Positions 52,901 through 64,000 of a stretch of DNA of 64,000 nucleotides are shown here, piece after piece. A model generated the notes under the pieces. That model was given only the letters and a program-made list of their open reading frames with translations. It searched no databases and had not been told where the DNA came from. The stretch's first letter is position 1; each line of letters starts with the position of its first letter. The DNA is from Tomocerus qinae. Taxonomy: Eukaryota > Arthropoda > Collembola > Entomobryomorpha > Tomoceridae. The DNA is taken from the NCBI GenBank assembly GCA_020055645.1, contig CM034547.1, forward strand, positions 58,158,909-58,222,908, written 5' to 3'. The position numbers were made by a program, and so were the translations under genes.

Positions 52901-55900
52901 GTGACGACGGTGACCTAACGCACCCCTCCCCTACCTCAGGTTTGTTAAAAGGAAGTTCCCCAACTGTTGAGATTTCCTGTTTCCTGCTGCACAGTCTGCG
53001 GCAACAGGATGTTCCATCTTAAGGGTCTCCCCTCTTCTCTACTACTCCAAGCTTCACAACTTGTGTTAACTCGCCTCGCCTGCCTCACAGCTTCGTTAAG
53101 CAGAATAAACTCAGACTTGAACTTTTAAGCCATCATTGCATCGCTCTTAAAGCCCTAACTTTAGGAAGGAACTCTTCTGCAGCAGCACAATTTCAAATGG
53201 ATAAAGACAGAGAAAAGTTGAACTTACCATTCTGCTCGTGGTGCCAAGCCTCGATGATCAGCGAGAACGTACCCTGCGTTCAAAGAAAAAGATTTTTAGT
53301 TCAGGTAAGACCTTTTCAAATGTAAGTGCTACGCTTTAACTACTCTACTTATAGTAATAGTTGAACTATTAAGGGTTCTTTTTCTTTCGTATCTTCTCAC
53401 TCACACTCACTCACTCACCACAATAGTAGTATATTTATGCCTTCCCTTGCCTCTGCCTACCGTATGCTACCTAATACTACCAAAGTAAACCAAACTAACC
53501 TTCTTACACATTTACGTTACACTTCTCCTTCTCTAACTACCTTCTTCTTCTTCTCCGTCTTCTTCTTCTTCTTTTGTTACACAGTCTTTCCCACGGTCTA
53601 AGGATCCTATTGACTTTCGGGATCCTCTCATATCATGTCCCAGACCCTCGTCAGCTATATCGTTTTAAAAGGTCCTCTTTCCTATACTATCACCCTATTC
53701 TATAGAATGGATTGGTTTTACGCGGAAATTCAGGGCCAACATTATACCTTTTTGGTCTACTATTACCATTCATATATAATATTAATATCTACCTACCTGC
53801 ATACGCTTATAATTCTCTCTAGATATGAAATTATTCTCCTCTGCATTAAGACTACCTGGTTTCGTCTCGCTCGACTCTCGTTCTCACCTTCCTTCTTGTT
53901 CTTAATAAGCTATAACTACTACTGGTAAAGGCAAGGCAAGGTAGGGCAAACGTCAACGTCAGCTCAGGTAAGGTAGCTCAGGTAGACAAGACAGGCAAGT
54001 CAAGTCAAGACTCTTTCTTAGTTCACATAGATCTCACAACTGCTAGCTAAAAACTCACATTTAAAAATACAAAACTACTACCAAATTATTTACTTCACAA
54101 CAACAAAACATCACATCACACATCAAATCATTATACAAAAAAACTAGCTTTGCTTTTGCCCTCTTCTCCATCTCACATACATACTCAAACATCAATGCAT
54201 TATTGTACATATTGTACTATTATTTCGAATTTACATCGACTACACTACTAAACTACATAGCTTAAGGTACTTAGCTTACATTTCACATCTTGTCTGATGT
54301 GACTCTGACTTGACGTCTTGTCTCACATTGATTGTCTCATACAACACAATAACAATACAATGAAATGCAGCAAAGAATTCCCTTATCTGCTTATTTATAC
54401 CTATCCTAACTAACACTTCAGTTGTGCCATGCACAGTACAATCATCTCTACGGTCTAACTCCAACTCTGTTCCGTAATAGTCACAGATGCATATTACGTT
54501 GTCGTTTTGTGATCTGATGATCTCTGGCAGACAGAGTTAACTCGAACTCGTCGACTCGACAACAAAACACAATTACCTTTTACTGTACTATACTTGATTT
54601 GCTTGCCTTGCTCTTGATGCGTTTCCTTTTGCTCCCTCGCCAAAACATCAATGTGTTCCTAATTTTATCAATCTACTTCTCTATAGACAGTAACTAAGTA
54701 GTACACATGCAATTCTGTAATGGGTAGGACATTTTATTTATACAGCCTATATGGAGCGTCTATCTATTCTGCATGCAATGTTGTAGTAGTATCTCTATGT
54801 TTGCTAGATAAGATAAGTACCTGACAATTCACTGCATTGCAATTCTTTTTCTACTAGATATCTGAATCCGTGTAAGTAATGTAATCGAGTGTCACGTCAA
54901 CTATGTAGTAGTAAATATAAAAGAGATGTGAGACGAATACATTACTAACACATATTATTGCTACTAAGGTAGTGAGTAGTGGGAATATAGTTACAATAGA
55001 AGAGTTGAGTGCTCCACGGTTGTTACAGATTCAAATACAATACGAAATCGAATGTAATAGTGAAAAACAGAGAGAACAATATCCAATTATCTTGCTCCCC
55101 TTATAAATGTTAGTCAGCTCGCTCTCAGATCAGAACGCATCAATTCAATTGAGATTCCTGTAAACCTAACTGGCTAGTTTCATCTATATTGTACATTGTT
55201 GCACTGCATTGTTGTACTCGCTACATAGTGATAGTGACTAATCTTAATAGAAAAGGCTTTCATTCTGCACTGCAACTAACTATTGGAGCATCATAAGGAG
55301 CAACTAAATAATAATCGGTCGATGGGATCAGAAAGTGCGAGGGCGTGTACTTGCACGTTGATCTGCTCGACGGGTAACCGAATTTCATAAAAGTTGAACT
55401 ACTGGATCGTGAGGGGCGTGGCTGCCGTATAAATCTCTCTCTTTCTCAAGATAATTCTCTACTATGTATACATGATGATCATCATCATTGATACGATATG
55501 ATGATGACCCCTTGAAGGGTCAGTCGAGTCAACACTAACTCTGTATTACTTTGTAGTGTCTATGTGTACTTTTGGTTATTAGTATACCTTTCTTTCTCCT
55601 GAGCATCCGACCCCAAGGTTGTAAAGGAGCCATTTTACCTTAGGCTTTAATGCTACTCCACTTATATATGTTTATCATCCTGCCGTCCATCTCTATCTCT
55701 GTCTCTATTCTCACTACTACCTGACCATATATGTGTGTTCCTTACTTTATGTGTTTAAGTGTAGCTTGAGACATGATTTAAGTTAGGGTTTCTGAAGTTG
55801 TGAAATATGATGGGAAGGAAAGCCTACTACTGTGCCTACCTCATCTCTCCACTCTAAACATGCATTGAAATTTGTAATGAAAGGATCCATGAAGGAAATT

Positions 55901-57745
55901 CTGTCTGAACTCTTCCGAATGCAATAAACTCCACTTCAGCTGTGATCTGACTCGCCGTGCTATGTATGGCCGCGAAGAACTGTTCTCTCCTATAAGTGAG
56001 ATGATGCTGTTCTGTTCAGCCGAAGGAAACAAAACCAGTGAATGAATTGAAACTTAATACTGGTTCGCTTGACTTGAATGTACGGTATGCCGAAACAGGA
56101 TGAGAAAAGGAGAAACAAAAGGAGCAGAATCTATTATGTCTACTGGACTGTAGACTAAACTTACCTACATTATTTACTCTCTACAGAGAGTGGAATCTTA
56201 CTATACTTATTATTACCTATGTAGGTATATACGATAATGTAAAGTATGCAGCTATGCATAATGGAATAAACTTCTGGCTAGTGCTTACATTACAACAGTA
56301 AGCGTGTGGGGGGTAGGAAAACTAACGTAAAAGTTTGTACATGTATTTGTATATATAGGAGACGTTGCATAATAAAACGGACAATGAATACAGAGAGATA
56401 AATAAAACAATGGTAGTTGGTTGGAAGAGAGAATAAGTGGGACTTGAGCTTACCGGCCATCGGAATTTGAACTCAAAATGAAAATTAGTATTATTTTTGG
56501 AGTTGGACGCACTGACATTATTGGAATGAACGGTCTCCGTCATAGCTTCTCCAATAAAACACGGAGGTGTAGGGTCAATAGTGACCTGGTAGTGTTTGAC
56601 ACAAACTCTGAACTTAGTAGAACACTGTCCTTTGCAGGAATTGACATGATTTAGCACTTCACTAGTACTTTTTCCTTCGCTATATAAGTCTGAAGGGATA
56701 TTTGACGAACTCGAAGGTGATGATGTAGTTCTATTACTATTATAACTTTGCACTGAATTAACACTATTACTAGAACTACCACTATTACAACACAGTCCTT
56801 CTCCATCTGTCCCCATAGGATTTGTAAATGATCGGAGTCGCAACTCAAAAACTCCTCCCAGACTCCGCACCTGAAAAAAACATTCAATCATTTGGTTAGC
56901 ACATATCAAAACATAAATTTACTCCTACAATCTCACAGACATCTTTACGTATTACTTATTAGTTTTAGTAGACAGATAATAAAACTTTTAATAACATAGT
57001 CCTCTCGGTTTATCTAGCTTTAGCTACACCAGCTAGCTAATACTTCGCGATGCTAAGCGAGCACTAGTTTTTTTTCTCCTACACTGTTTTTCTTCTTTGG
57101 CTCTACTCGCTCGAGCTTCAACTTACTTACATTAAGCTCAACTCCACTCTCCTCAAGTGGTTGAACTTTATCTCGATTTCCCGTGGGAAATCACACACCT
57201 GCTGCACTATCCTGACATTACGCACTACGAACGACTTACGGACAAAATTTACTAAAAAGCTGCGTAGTAAGCAACTGGTAATATCAGTTATGTTAAGTCA
57301 CTTCGTAATAAAATTCTAATTCTCCACACCGCAACTTTGTATGTAGTCTTAGAAGAATCCAATCCATAGACTTAAAAGTCTCAACAACTTCGTATTAAAG
57401 TTCTTGCCTCTCTTCTGTACTGTAGTAAGTGAGTAGTTGCAAGTAGCCAAAGTAGCAGCCGAAGTAGTTAATATAAATATTCACCGTAGATAATATTCAA
57501 ATATAACTTTGTAAAAACACTTAAATTCTTTTTTTCCGATGCTAAGTATATTAGAATATCAACGGAGTAGGTAGGTCGGTTATAGTAGTAAGTAAATAGC
57601 ACTTGGAAGAAAATTCGTGAGAGATATCTGTGAAATTGATAAGAATTCGAGAAAATAGAGATAAAACGAAGTGTCAAAGTCTTACCTTAGGTGCTGAGAG
57701 GAGGAGGAGTACGGAGGAGAACGATAGAATGTGATTCCACCGCAT
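40675..57745 (-). CDS. Dl: Delta, DSL-family transmembrane Notch ligand
   Basis: Joined minus-strand exons 57745-57686, 56870-56454, 53273-53228, 52130-51867, 44292-43937, 43687-43468, 43096-42304 and 40930-40675 give 2412 nt, or 803 residues plus TAA. All introns are GT-AG and all phases match. The start is the first ATG after an in-frame TAA two codons upstream. Domains: signal peptide (1 to about 18); MNNL domain (about 21-160); DSL domain with six Cys (218, 227, 231, 243, 251, 260); nine EGF repeats (265-581); transmembrane helix (about 617-642); basic stop-transfer KKRKR; cytoplasmic tail with QNEQN (660-664) and C-terminal ATEV, a PDZ-binding motif known from vertebrate Delta ligands. 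Delta on one cell pulls on Notch of its neighbour and triggers its cleavage; the cytoplasmic tail is needed for ubiquitin-driven endocytosis, and QNEQN is also present in Drosophila Delta. Unusual points are a 50-residue insertion in MNNL and a glycine run in the tail. Confidence 0.97.
40931..42303 (-). other. Delta intron 7
   Basis: 1373 bases. Its first bases read G-TGA in the frame of exon 7, so transcripts that keep this intron end the protein at once. Confidence 0.85.
42304..43096 (-). CDS. Dl: Delta coding exon 7 (EGF 6-9, transmembrane, proximal tail)
   Basis: Residues 455-718 plus two bases. Ends EGF6 (450-476) and encodes EGF7 (483-514), EGF8 (521-553) and EGF9 (557-581, compact). 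A juxtamembrane stretch of about 35 residues with several acidic residues follows, where metalloprotease shedding usually occurs. The membrane helix (617-642), KKRKR and the QNEQN motif are followed by a Lys/Cys-dotted tail. The donor AAAAG|GTGAGC overlaps an in-frame TGA. Confidence 0.97.
43097..43467 (-). other. Delta intron 6
   Basis: 371 bases, with a CATT-type repeat (about 43149-43166). Acceptor TTTGTGCAG. Confidence 0.85.
43468..43687 (-). CDS. Dl: Delta coding exon 6 (end of EGF 4, EGF 5, start of EGF 6)
   Basis: Residues 382-454 plus one base. Completes EGF4 (372-400), encodes EGF5 (407-438) and begins EGF6. The introns on both sides are short (249 and 371 bases) and cut inside EGF repeats. 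Confidence 0.96.
43937..44292 (-). CDS. Dl: Delta coding exon 5 (EGF 1 to first half of EGF 4)
   Basis: Residues 263-381. EGF1 (265-293), EGF2 (296-324, with [10 protein letters not shown]), EGF3 (331-364, with NYCTNHKPC and GQGSYTC) and the first three Cys of EGF4. Sequence from CLPGC to GSYTCSC tracks Drosophila Delta closely. Donor TGCAGA|GTAAGC. Confidence 0.97.
44293..51866 (-). other. Delta intron 4 (7.6 kb)
   Basis: The longest intron, splitting DSL from EGF repeat 1. It holds two CAGCTG E-boxes 34 bases apart (about 46322 and 46356) and a TGTGAGAA Su(H)-type match (47026-47033). Open frames at 46213-46440 and 49293-49674 have no recognisable domain. The size and the E-boxes would suit intronic enhancers for proneural factors, but that is inference. 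Confidence 0.8.
51867..52130 (-). CDS. Dl: Delta coding exon 4 (DSL domain)
   Basis: Residues 175-262 plus one base. VGEEW-like DIGEEW (190-195) leads to the DSL domain, [14 protein letters not shown] to GWTGSYC, with [10 protein letters not shown] in the middle. This domain contacts Notch EGF repeats and defines the ligand family. All six cysteines are present. Confidence 0.97.
52131..53227 (-). other. Delta intron 3
   Basis: 1.1 kb. The part near exon 3 is GC-richer than the rest; no exon seen. Confidence 0.8.
53228..53273 (-). CDS. Dl: Delta coding exon 3
   Basis: 46-base micro-exon, residues 160-174 plus one base. [11 protein letters not shown] completes the WPGTFSL segment at the end of MNNL that is nearly identical to Drosophila Delta. 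Too short to appear as a stand-alone open frame; identified from flanking splice sites and homology. Confidence 0.95.
53541..53574. repeat. CTT/TTC microsatellite
   Basis: Interrupted TTC repeat in Delta intron 2, about 270 bases upstream of exon 3 in the direction of transcription. Confidence 0.8.
53588..53595 (-). promoter_or_regulatory. Su(H)/CSL binding-site match in Delta intron 2
   Basis: TTCCCACG on the plus strand, which is CGTGGGAA on the minus strand, the same 8-mer as the intron 1 site. Confidence 0.28.
56454..56870 (-). CDS. Dl: Delta coding exon 2 (MNNL domain)
   Basis: Residues 21-159, starting and ending between codons. [12 protein letters not shown] and the CC pair (47-48) open the Notch-binding N-terminal C2-like domain. 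After a Ser/Asn-rich insertion come [17 protein letters not shown] (99-115) and FEFKFRWP (152-159), both close to Drosophila Delta. N-glycosylation sequons are plentiful (for example NRT, NVS and NNT). Confidence 0.95.
56871..57685 (-). other. Delta intron 1
   Basis: 815 bases. Contains a consensus Su(H) site (57182-57189). Its acceptor is a T-rich tract ending in CAG. Confidence 0.85.
57182..57189 (+). promoter_or_regulatory. Su(H)/CSL binding-site match in Delta intron 1
   Basis: CGTGGGAA, an exact match to YGTGRGAA, the Suppressor of Hairless consensus. It lies 0.5 kb inside the gene. Su(H) mediates Notch-dependent transcription, so feedback on Delta is possible; a single 8-base match is weak evidence. 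Confidence 0.3.
57686..57745 (-). CDS. Dl: Delta coding exon 1 (signal peptide)
   Basis: Residues 1-20. MRWNH is followed by a Ser/Val/Leu-rich hydrophobic stretch (SVLLLLSAP), a typical signal peptide. Donor AAG|GTAAGA, between codons. Confidence 0.88.
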
Positions 57746-60700
57746 CGCTTAGGCTACTGACTGCTGGCAAGAATCCCCTCCTGGCTCTTGCTACTCGTCG
57801 ACTATCCACATCAACTTCTGCTTGACTGCTGGATGGATGGGGTTTGTTGGTGGTGGTGGTGCAGTACAGAGCAGACTAGTCTGTACACACAGTACGATGT
57901 TAGTGGTGGTACTCTCAGTCAGACCTGGTGGTAGAGTAGAACTTAGGGCTTAGGTAGTTACTTATATTATGATCCTTACTTTACAGACCAGACTTTACAC
58001 TCTGAGAATATATTTTTTGCTGGCTCGGCAGCAACTGCAGCAGCAACAAGAACAGAAGGCTTTTTCAACCACTTTCCCCTGGAGACCCCCGTTTCCATTC
58101 AACCGAGTAGTAAGTCCGTACAGACAGAGAGAAGAGAGACTTAGAATCCAACTCCTGCCACGCTTATTCTCTGGCACACCTGGGGGGATTTCTCTACTCT
58201 ATTCGTCCGTTCACTTAGTATATATAGTTGATAGATATATAGGTCTTTTATTATAAGTAGTAACTAGAGTATAATATTATTATAGGAGAGCTGTGCAATG
58301 TACCACTACGAATATCTGTTGCTTTGATGATTGTTCAGTTCAGCCCTTCTTTCGAGTTCTTATGATTCTTGTTGTCCAAGTTGTTGTCAATGTATTGCTA
58401 GTCGTAGTCATCCTTTTCCGCCACGCCAATTCTGCTTCCCTTATCCAAACCAGCCTAAACCTTGTTTTGTCTTTTCTTCCCAACTCCAGGATAATTGCCT
58501 GAAATCCAAAGAATCATATTGTTGTCATTCACAAGATTTTTATCTCAGCACGCAATCTCATAATCTCATCTACATCTACGCACAAAAAACACCCGCTCTC
58601 TGTCCATCCTAGGCTAAAATTATCCATTTTCCTGTAAACGAACAGAATTGCGTCAGTGTGTCACATCCGCTAAACATGTCCAATTTCGCCCCATCCTTGC
58701 CAAAATCCTCTAGAAAACAAGCTACAGCAACACATCCCAATTACCACACAAATATTATTATAATATAATAGTGCTACCCGACAATTTCAACGCATTTCCA
58801 ATTCATGTCATCCTCATCATTTACTTACTCCACATTCATATTATCTCGAAACAAACGCTGATTTCCAGCAGACAATCTCTAACAGTCAGTTATTTCTCCA
58901 TCTCATATCTATATCTCCCCACTGATATGCAGAGCATAATCAGCATATTAAAATAATCACACAAAACTCTGCAAATAGTCAACTACTACATATACTCCAC
59001 AATAAGCAAATAACCAACGCACACACACACGGACGGGAAATCGTATATATGCTACAAGCAAACTTGTTGCTTTGCTTTACTACTCCATATATTATTATAC
59101 TTGATGATTGTCACACCTGGCATCGCCATCGCCCTTTCATTTCACATCTACAAGTCTCTCTCTACCTTCCAAATCCCACTCCAGACATTTACAAATAGAA
59201 AAATGAACGGACCGAATACACACTCATCCCAACCTAAAGGAATACTTGGGTAGGTACCTATTTCCACACTATAGACGATAGTAGTAGATATTCATAAATT
59301 CATACTACAGACAGACACTTATGCATTTCTATGCACATGGCATAGGTACCTACTAAGTTTCTATGAGTTTGACAATGATTGGAAGTGATACCTACTAATG
59401 CTAGAGCCTTCCCTTCGCACTTAACAAAAGTTAAGGCACCTATATATTTCTATAGATTCAAAGGGTACTACAACTACTACTTGCTGAGAGTCTAGGTAGT
59501 ACCTACCTATAATGCAAGACCAGGTAAAAACTTATTATCAGCGAAAAAGCCAGATGGAGGGGAGCAAAGTAAGCAAAAGCAACTGCCAGGCAGCCAGCAG
59601 TGACCTCCTTAACATCTGTCCCATCCCAGGAGCATCAGCTTCTCTCAACTTACTCCAGTAGTCCCAAAGTCTCAAATCCGCATCTGCTGTGCACTGCGTT
59701 GTGCACTCAGCAACAGAAAACTCCAGTGTCTTTCTTGAAATCTTACAATGCATTCAACAAAACCAATCTGATAGTTAATGTGAGTAATATAATATAAGCA
59801 ATGTCTGTAATAATAGTAAGTAGTCAAGCCAGGATGCTCTTTCTTATGCCTACATAATAAGGAGGTTGAGGATTGAGTACTTCTTCTGTTTTGCTCCTTC
59901 TCTCAAGATGAACATGGCCAACCCAACCCGAGCCACGACTTGGAAAAAAAGTACAAACAACTCACGAACTTATAATTCAGGATTTTCGACAATTTTCGCC
60001 GACTTCTTTGAACTGTTATATTCTATCCCTGTGCCATGCATGCCAAGTCTAGAATTTACAAGTTGCCACTACCATGGATGAAATGCAGCCGAGCCATATG
60101 CCTAATGTACTTATACCTACTTCACAACATGCCTCTCTATAATATTATAATACTAAATACCTCAGCTCCAATCTTTTACTTTGCCAATGTATATTACCAT
60201 TATTAACTTATGTGGTTTCGTTTCGATTCAATTTGAATCTCTCGATGATGATTCAAGGTTCAAACTACTCACTTAATATTTTACTTACTGTTGAGCAACG
60301 ATAACATACCTCTTGCCAATAAGCACAACCTCACACTAATGCAATGCACAATATAACATCATTCAGGAAATCGTGTTTCCCCACCAGACAGCTTACCAAT
60401 GCTTAATAGGCACAAAACCTAAAACTAAGAATCATTCAATCAAGAGGTGTTTATAGTGTGACATCAATATTTTCAAACTTACCAAGTCAATCTTACTTAG
60501 CTAGCAATAACACACAATCTAACCCTTCGCTAAAATAAGTTTCAACTCTCCTGTTTAGCAAACATGGCCTGTCAATTATTAGCTTTACTACTATTACACT
60601 CTGTCTGACTAGAATTGACTTGGCACATTATTCCTACCTAGATGTACCTACTACATACAACAGTTAATCAACCAAGAAGATGTTCATGCTAGATTAACAC

Positions 60701-63700
60701 TCGGTGAATCATCTCCTCCACATTCTTCTTAGCTTTTTCATAATTTCATTTGATTACTCTTTACCCTCTCAGCTTTGGCTTAATCATTCGAAATACCAAA
60801 ACCCGACAAAGTGTCTTATACCAAGAAATTGGAAATTAATTTTAATTTAAATAATTACTTTAGCAAACCATGTGAAACCCAATACAACACTTACTCAGGC
60901 TACATCAATAAATAGATTGCTTTAAGTAACTTTTACATAAATCTGTTCTTACGTACCTGCACCCTCAATCTCAGCAAACCTTTTTTGCAATCTACAGTCT
61001 GTCGAGTGGGTATGCCATATGCCTACTCATTTATGTAGTACAGAGAGAGATTACCTATAAAGAAAGGAGAAACTAATCAAATGTGAGGTACCCTGTTTAT
61101 TACGTTGTAGTTGAAGTGTGTACCTGGTATCCGTTCCTTTCCTGCATTGATATTCATAGCATACATAATGTTAATTACTTCAGTTAAAGATTCTATTCCG
61201 TTTCATTTACTACTTACCTTACTTACCTACTACCTGATCTTTTCTAGCAAACCAACGAAATGACCATAAAATAAAACAAGATTTCATTTTGGTCAGTCAG
61301 AGAGTGATAAAAGTCTTTTGACACGTTTCCTCTCATACTACCAGCATATTTATTCAACGCCAACTTTCCGCTCATTTGCAGTGAACTCACAATCACTCGA
61401 GTGATATTACAGGCACATTATTGCCAATAAAAGATAAATATCTGTCCCACACTGACGTGCATAGTGCATCCTACCTTAATTCTACTTTTACAATCGTTAT
61501 TGTCACAACTTTAGAAAACTAAACCAAAAAATCAAGTACTTACTTACCTTTTAGATATCATTATTATGCAGTTTCTATTTTCCTGCTTATGCATTCACAG
61601 GCACATTCATTTTCCTACATCCTCCCTAATTCTTCAGCAAACTTCAGAAAGGAAAGCATACACACACAACTGCACTGTATAAATAGTAAAGTGTGCGCTG
61701 ATAAAATATTCAACAAAGAGTTTTGTGCACTCAAACAGAACAAAGATGAGGATGAGGAAATCGTAATGAATAGATCAATCAAAAAGCCCCAATCATCCTA
61801 TTATCATCATCGTGGGGATACTTCGTACTCCATACGGCTTTGCCACCACAAGATGCATAGACAACAGTATCAATGGAGAAGAGTATCATGTCATGTCCAT
61901 GTCGCGTCAGCTGATACAAATCCTTCCGCTCAACAAAAAAGCTAACTAAGCTCACAAATCTCTAAATGTATTAGATATTTATACGACTACTGTGTAGGGA
62001 GGGCAGAGATAGGCAGAAGAGGGAAGAACCCACCCTTCATCTTTCTCTCTCTCTCTGTCACTATCTCAGTCTTTTATAGCAGTTTAATTCATCCCTTGTG
62101 TTGGGCTACGCAGATTAATCTCTTCTGCTCCAGCTCTTCTTCTAACCATCCCTCGTTCCGTTTCATTATTTGATCATAATGTAAAGTTGATCTCTAACTC
62201 AGGGCAACAAAATGAACGAAATCAACCAAAGGAGACTAACGATAAATGAAACGAAACCACAACTAGCTCAGAATTGAATAATAAAATACATTACTTCAGA
62301 AGAGGCACTTTATATCTGCAATCCTACTTGTCGACCCTTTCCACTTTTTACTAGAAGGCTGTAGAAGACCCTTTTTTAAGAGTAATATAGCAAAAGCAAT
62401 TTAGCTCCACATAATGAGACTAATGGTTAAAAAGAAAGACAGACTGACAAGAGTTTTATAATTTGATTTCCCTCTCAATCCAATAGTGTTTTATAAACCG
62501 GGTGGGCAAACCCAAAATCTGCAGTGAGTCATGAATATGAATAAAGTTTGGGACTTTACTTCGGGGAATTTGAACATCACAACCGAATGCGACTGGAAAT
62601 TATGTTAGGGTGTTAGGATATTATTCCTCCCTTGATAACAAGATAATAAAATGCCCAGAGAAAACTTATAGTGTTAAGTAGTTAAGTACAGATATGTATT
62701 TCATTTCTAGTTATTCAACCCACTCTTCTATTCCGCAGTTAATGGTAATGCAGATTTTATACGAATTCTCTGTAACAGCAGACATCAACTTACTGAACCA
62801 TTTTCCGAAGAGCTGAACCATGTAAGCTAAAGTCCCCAGTGCCAAAACTGTACATCGTAGTAGTAGATTGTAATAAAAACGTCCTATTTGAGTTTTCTAG
62901 GTAGAGCAACATTAATCTCAGTTCACACACTCCCATAATGACACTTACTTTGAGATGGGAGGCGAACCGAAAAGTTTTAAATGTTATTTTAAAATGTAAT
63001 AGCAAGTAAGTAAAATGACTAAAAGAGTATGAATTCCTATTTCTTAATACGTTATTGCACGGGTCTACAATTACGAAAGCCAAAGTACACCAGGAAGGAG
63101 CCAAAAACGAGTTGTGAAACTAAAACTAGTGGGATATCATGTCATGCTAAGTAAACAGGACATTCTGATGTCAAAGTGATCGTCACAGAAGCAGCAAATT
63201 CGTTTTTGGCTAGTTTAGATGTTTGCAAAAGTACGGCATAGCACCTAAAAGACAATATCTCCGACGTTTCTTTTCTTTCATTCACACTTTAACAAAGAAA
63301 CACATTCCGGCGTAGTTACTCATTTCCGCTAAAAATACTCTCTCCAAGAAATCATTCTTTCACTGTCTTGTCTTATCATCATCTGCTCATTCTTTGAGCT
63401 CTCTTTTTGTAGACTAGAACTTTCCTTTCCTCCTGTTGCCATTTCCATTGCCTGTTGATTCTTCTACTGCAGTGCAGTTTTCCTTATCTCTCGTTTCTTC
63501 TCACTCTACACGGCTGTCCAATCTACTATACACATTCAACAGGGATCATACTAACTGCTGCAGAGATATACAGCTTAGGATTAGATATTTACATGCAATA
63601 TAGACCTTTCTGACAAAGCACGACCATTCCATTGCCAACAACATAGCATAACAGCAACAGCTAGTTACCATATACTACTAAGTAGTTAGGTACCCAAAAA

Positions 63701-64000
63701 CCAACTCACAACTAGTTGCTTTGGCTTATCCGGCTGATTAGGAATTAGGCACAAGCCAAGACATGACATGAAATCCTACACTAAATAGTAAACTTCATCT
63801 GCTGCGCTTTAAACTTGAAAAACAGAAGGGAAGGCAAGTTAAAGCTCAGAGATTTAAACAAAGCCAAAAGCACATGGACGGATGGATGGATATGGGGATG
63901 AAGGATTCGAAAATAAAAACAAGTCTCCTTAAATAACAATGCTCTCAATTCCGATTGTGAGTTCCTTTTTGAATTGGTGACGAGAGAAGCGTGCCACGGT
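57746..64000. other. upstream of Delta: 5' UTR and regulatory DNA, no supported gene
   Basis: The first few hundred bases should include the Delta 5' UTR and promoter, but I cannot place the start site: no TATA-initiator pair stands out. Further on, the sequence is C-rich relative to G on the plus strand (in 59161-59220 I count 17 C and 6 G). Open frames at 59538-59753, 61589-61945 and 62790-63104 have no domain features. Confidence 0.55.

Larger units (their letters stand above)
53274..56453 (-). other. Delta intron 2
   Basis: About 3.2 kb. Holds a CTT/TTC-rich simple repeat (53541-53574) and a Su(H) consensus match (53588-53595). No exon seen. Confidence 0.8.

Noticed and set aside
59538-59753. 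71-codon minus-strand frame with a Leu-rich end
   Set aside because: A plus-strand frame overlaps it and no start context or homology is apparent; the Leu run comes from a CAG/AGC-rich patch.
61589-61945. 118-codon open frame upstream of Delta
   Set aside because: Composition is mixed, low-complexity His/Ser/Lys runs dominate, and no domain, signal or splice support is visible.
62790-63104. 104-codon minus-strand open frame
   Set aside because: Hydrophobic and Ser/Phe-rich as expected for AT-rich DNA; no domain recognised and no support for a start or splice site.
1-64000. tRNA, rRNA, CRISPR or bacterial operon features
   Set aside because: I looked for tRNA B-box and acceptor-stem patterns, rRNA-like blocks and regularly spaced repeats and found none that hold up.

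Overview
This window is animal nuclear DNA. It is AT-rich and sparsely coding, its two clear genes are split by GT-AG introns, and there is no operon or ribosome-binding-site structure. The best clue to the organism is the Notch ligand on the minus strand. Its MNNL, DSL and nine-EGF layout and its sequence follow arthropod Delta closely (nine EGF repeats as in Drosophila Delta). I therefore infer an arthropod, insect or crustacean, and cannot name the species.

Layout. Positions 1-4597 are mostly non-coding, with one possible last exon (1543-1684, +) of a gene that would start left of the window. Positions 4673-8390 (+) hold a complete serpin gene in eight coding exons (580 residues). It has a signal peptide, a Thr/Pro-rich spacer, a full serpin core with an inhibitory-type hinge and a predicted Leu-Ser scissile bond, and an unusual acidic C-terminal tail of about 130 residues. 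Positions 8391-40674 are a roughly 32-kb gene-poor stretch. It holds a 388-bp inverted-repeat element flanked by TATTA (12489-12876), simple repeats, a small perfect-stem palindrome (20831-20877), and one weak candidate for a short secreted-protein exon next to a TATA box (32281-32628). Positions 40675-57745 (-) hold a complete Delta gene in eight coding exons (803 residues). Positions 57746-64000 lie upstream of Delta and contain no exon I can support.

I joined the exons of both genes by hand from splice sites. In each case phases match at every junction and the total is an exact multiple of three with one terminal stop. Delta is the membrane-bound ligand that activates Notch on neighbouring cells. 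The serpin is a predicted secreted protease inhibitor. Nothing links the two functionally; they are simply neighbours with tail-to-tail orientation across the gene-poor stretch.

I found no self-contained undescribed multi-gene system. The points most worth a second look are the serpin's acidic tail and the stop-free, frame-preserving intron before it; the Delta stop codon that overlaps a splice donor and would remove the PDZ-binding tail if the intron is kept; a 50-residue Ser/Asn-rich insertion inside Delta's MNNL domain; consensus Su(H) sites in Delta introns 1 and 2; and the inverted-repeat element.
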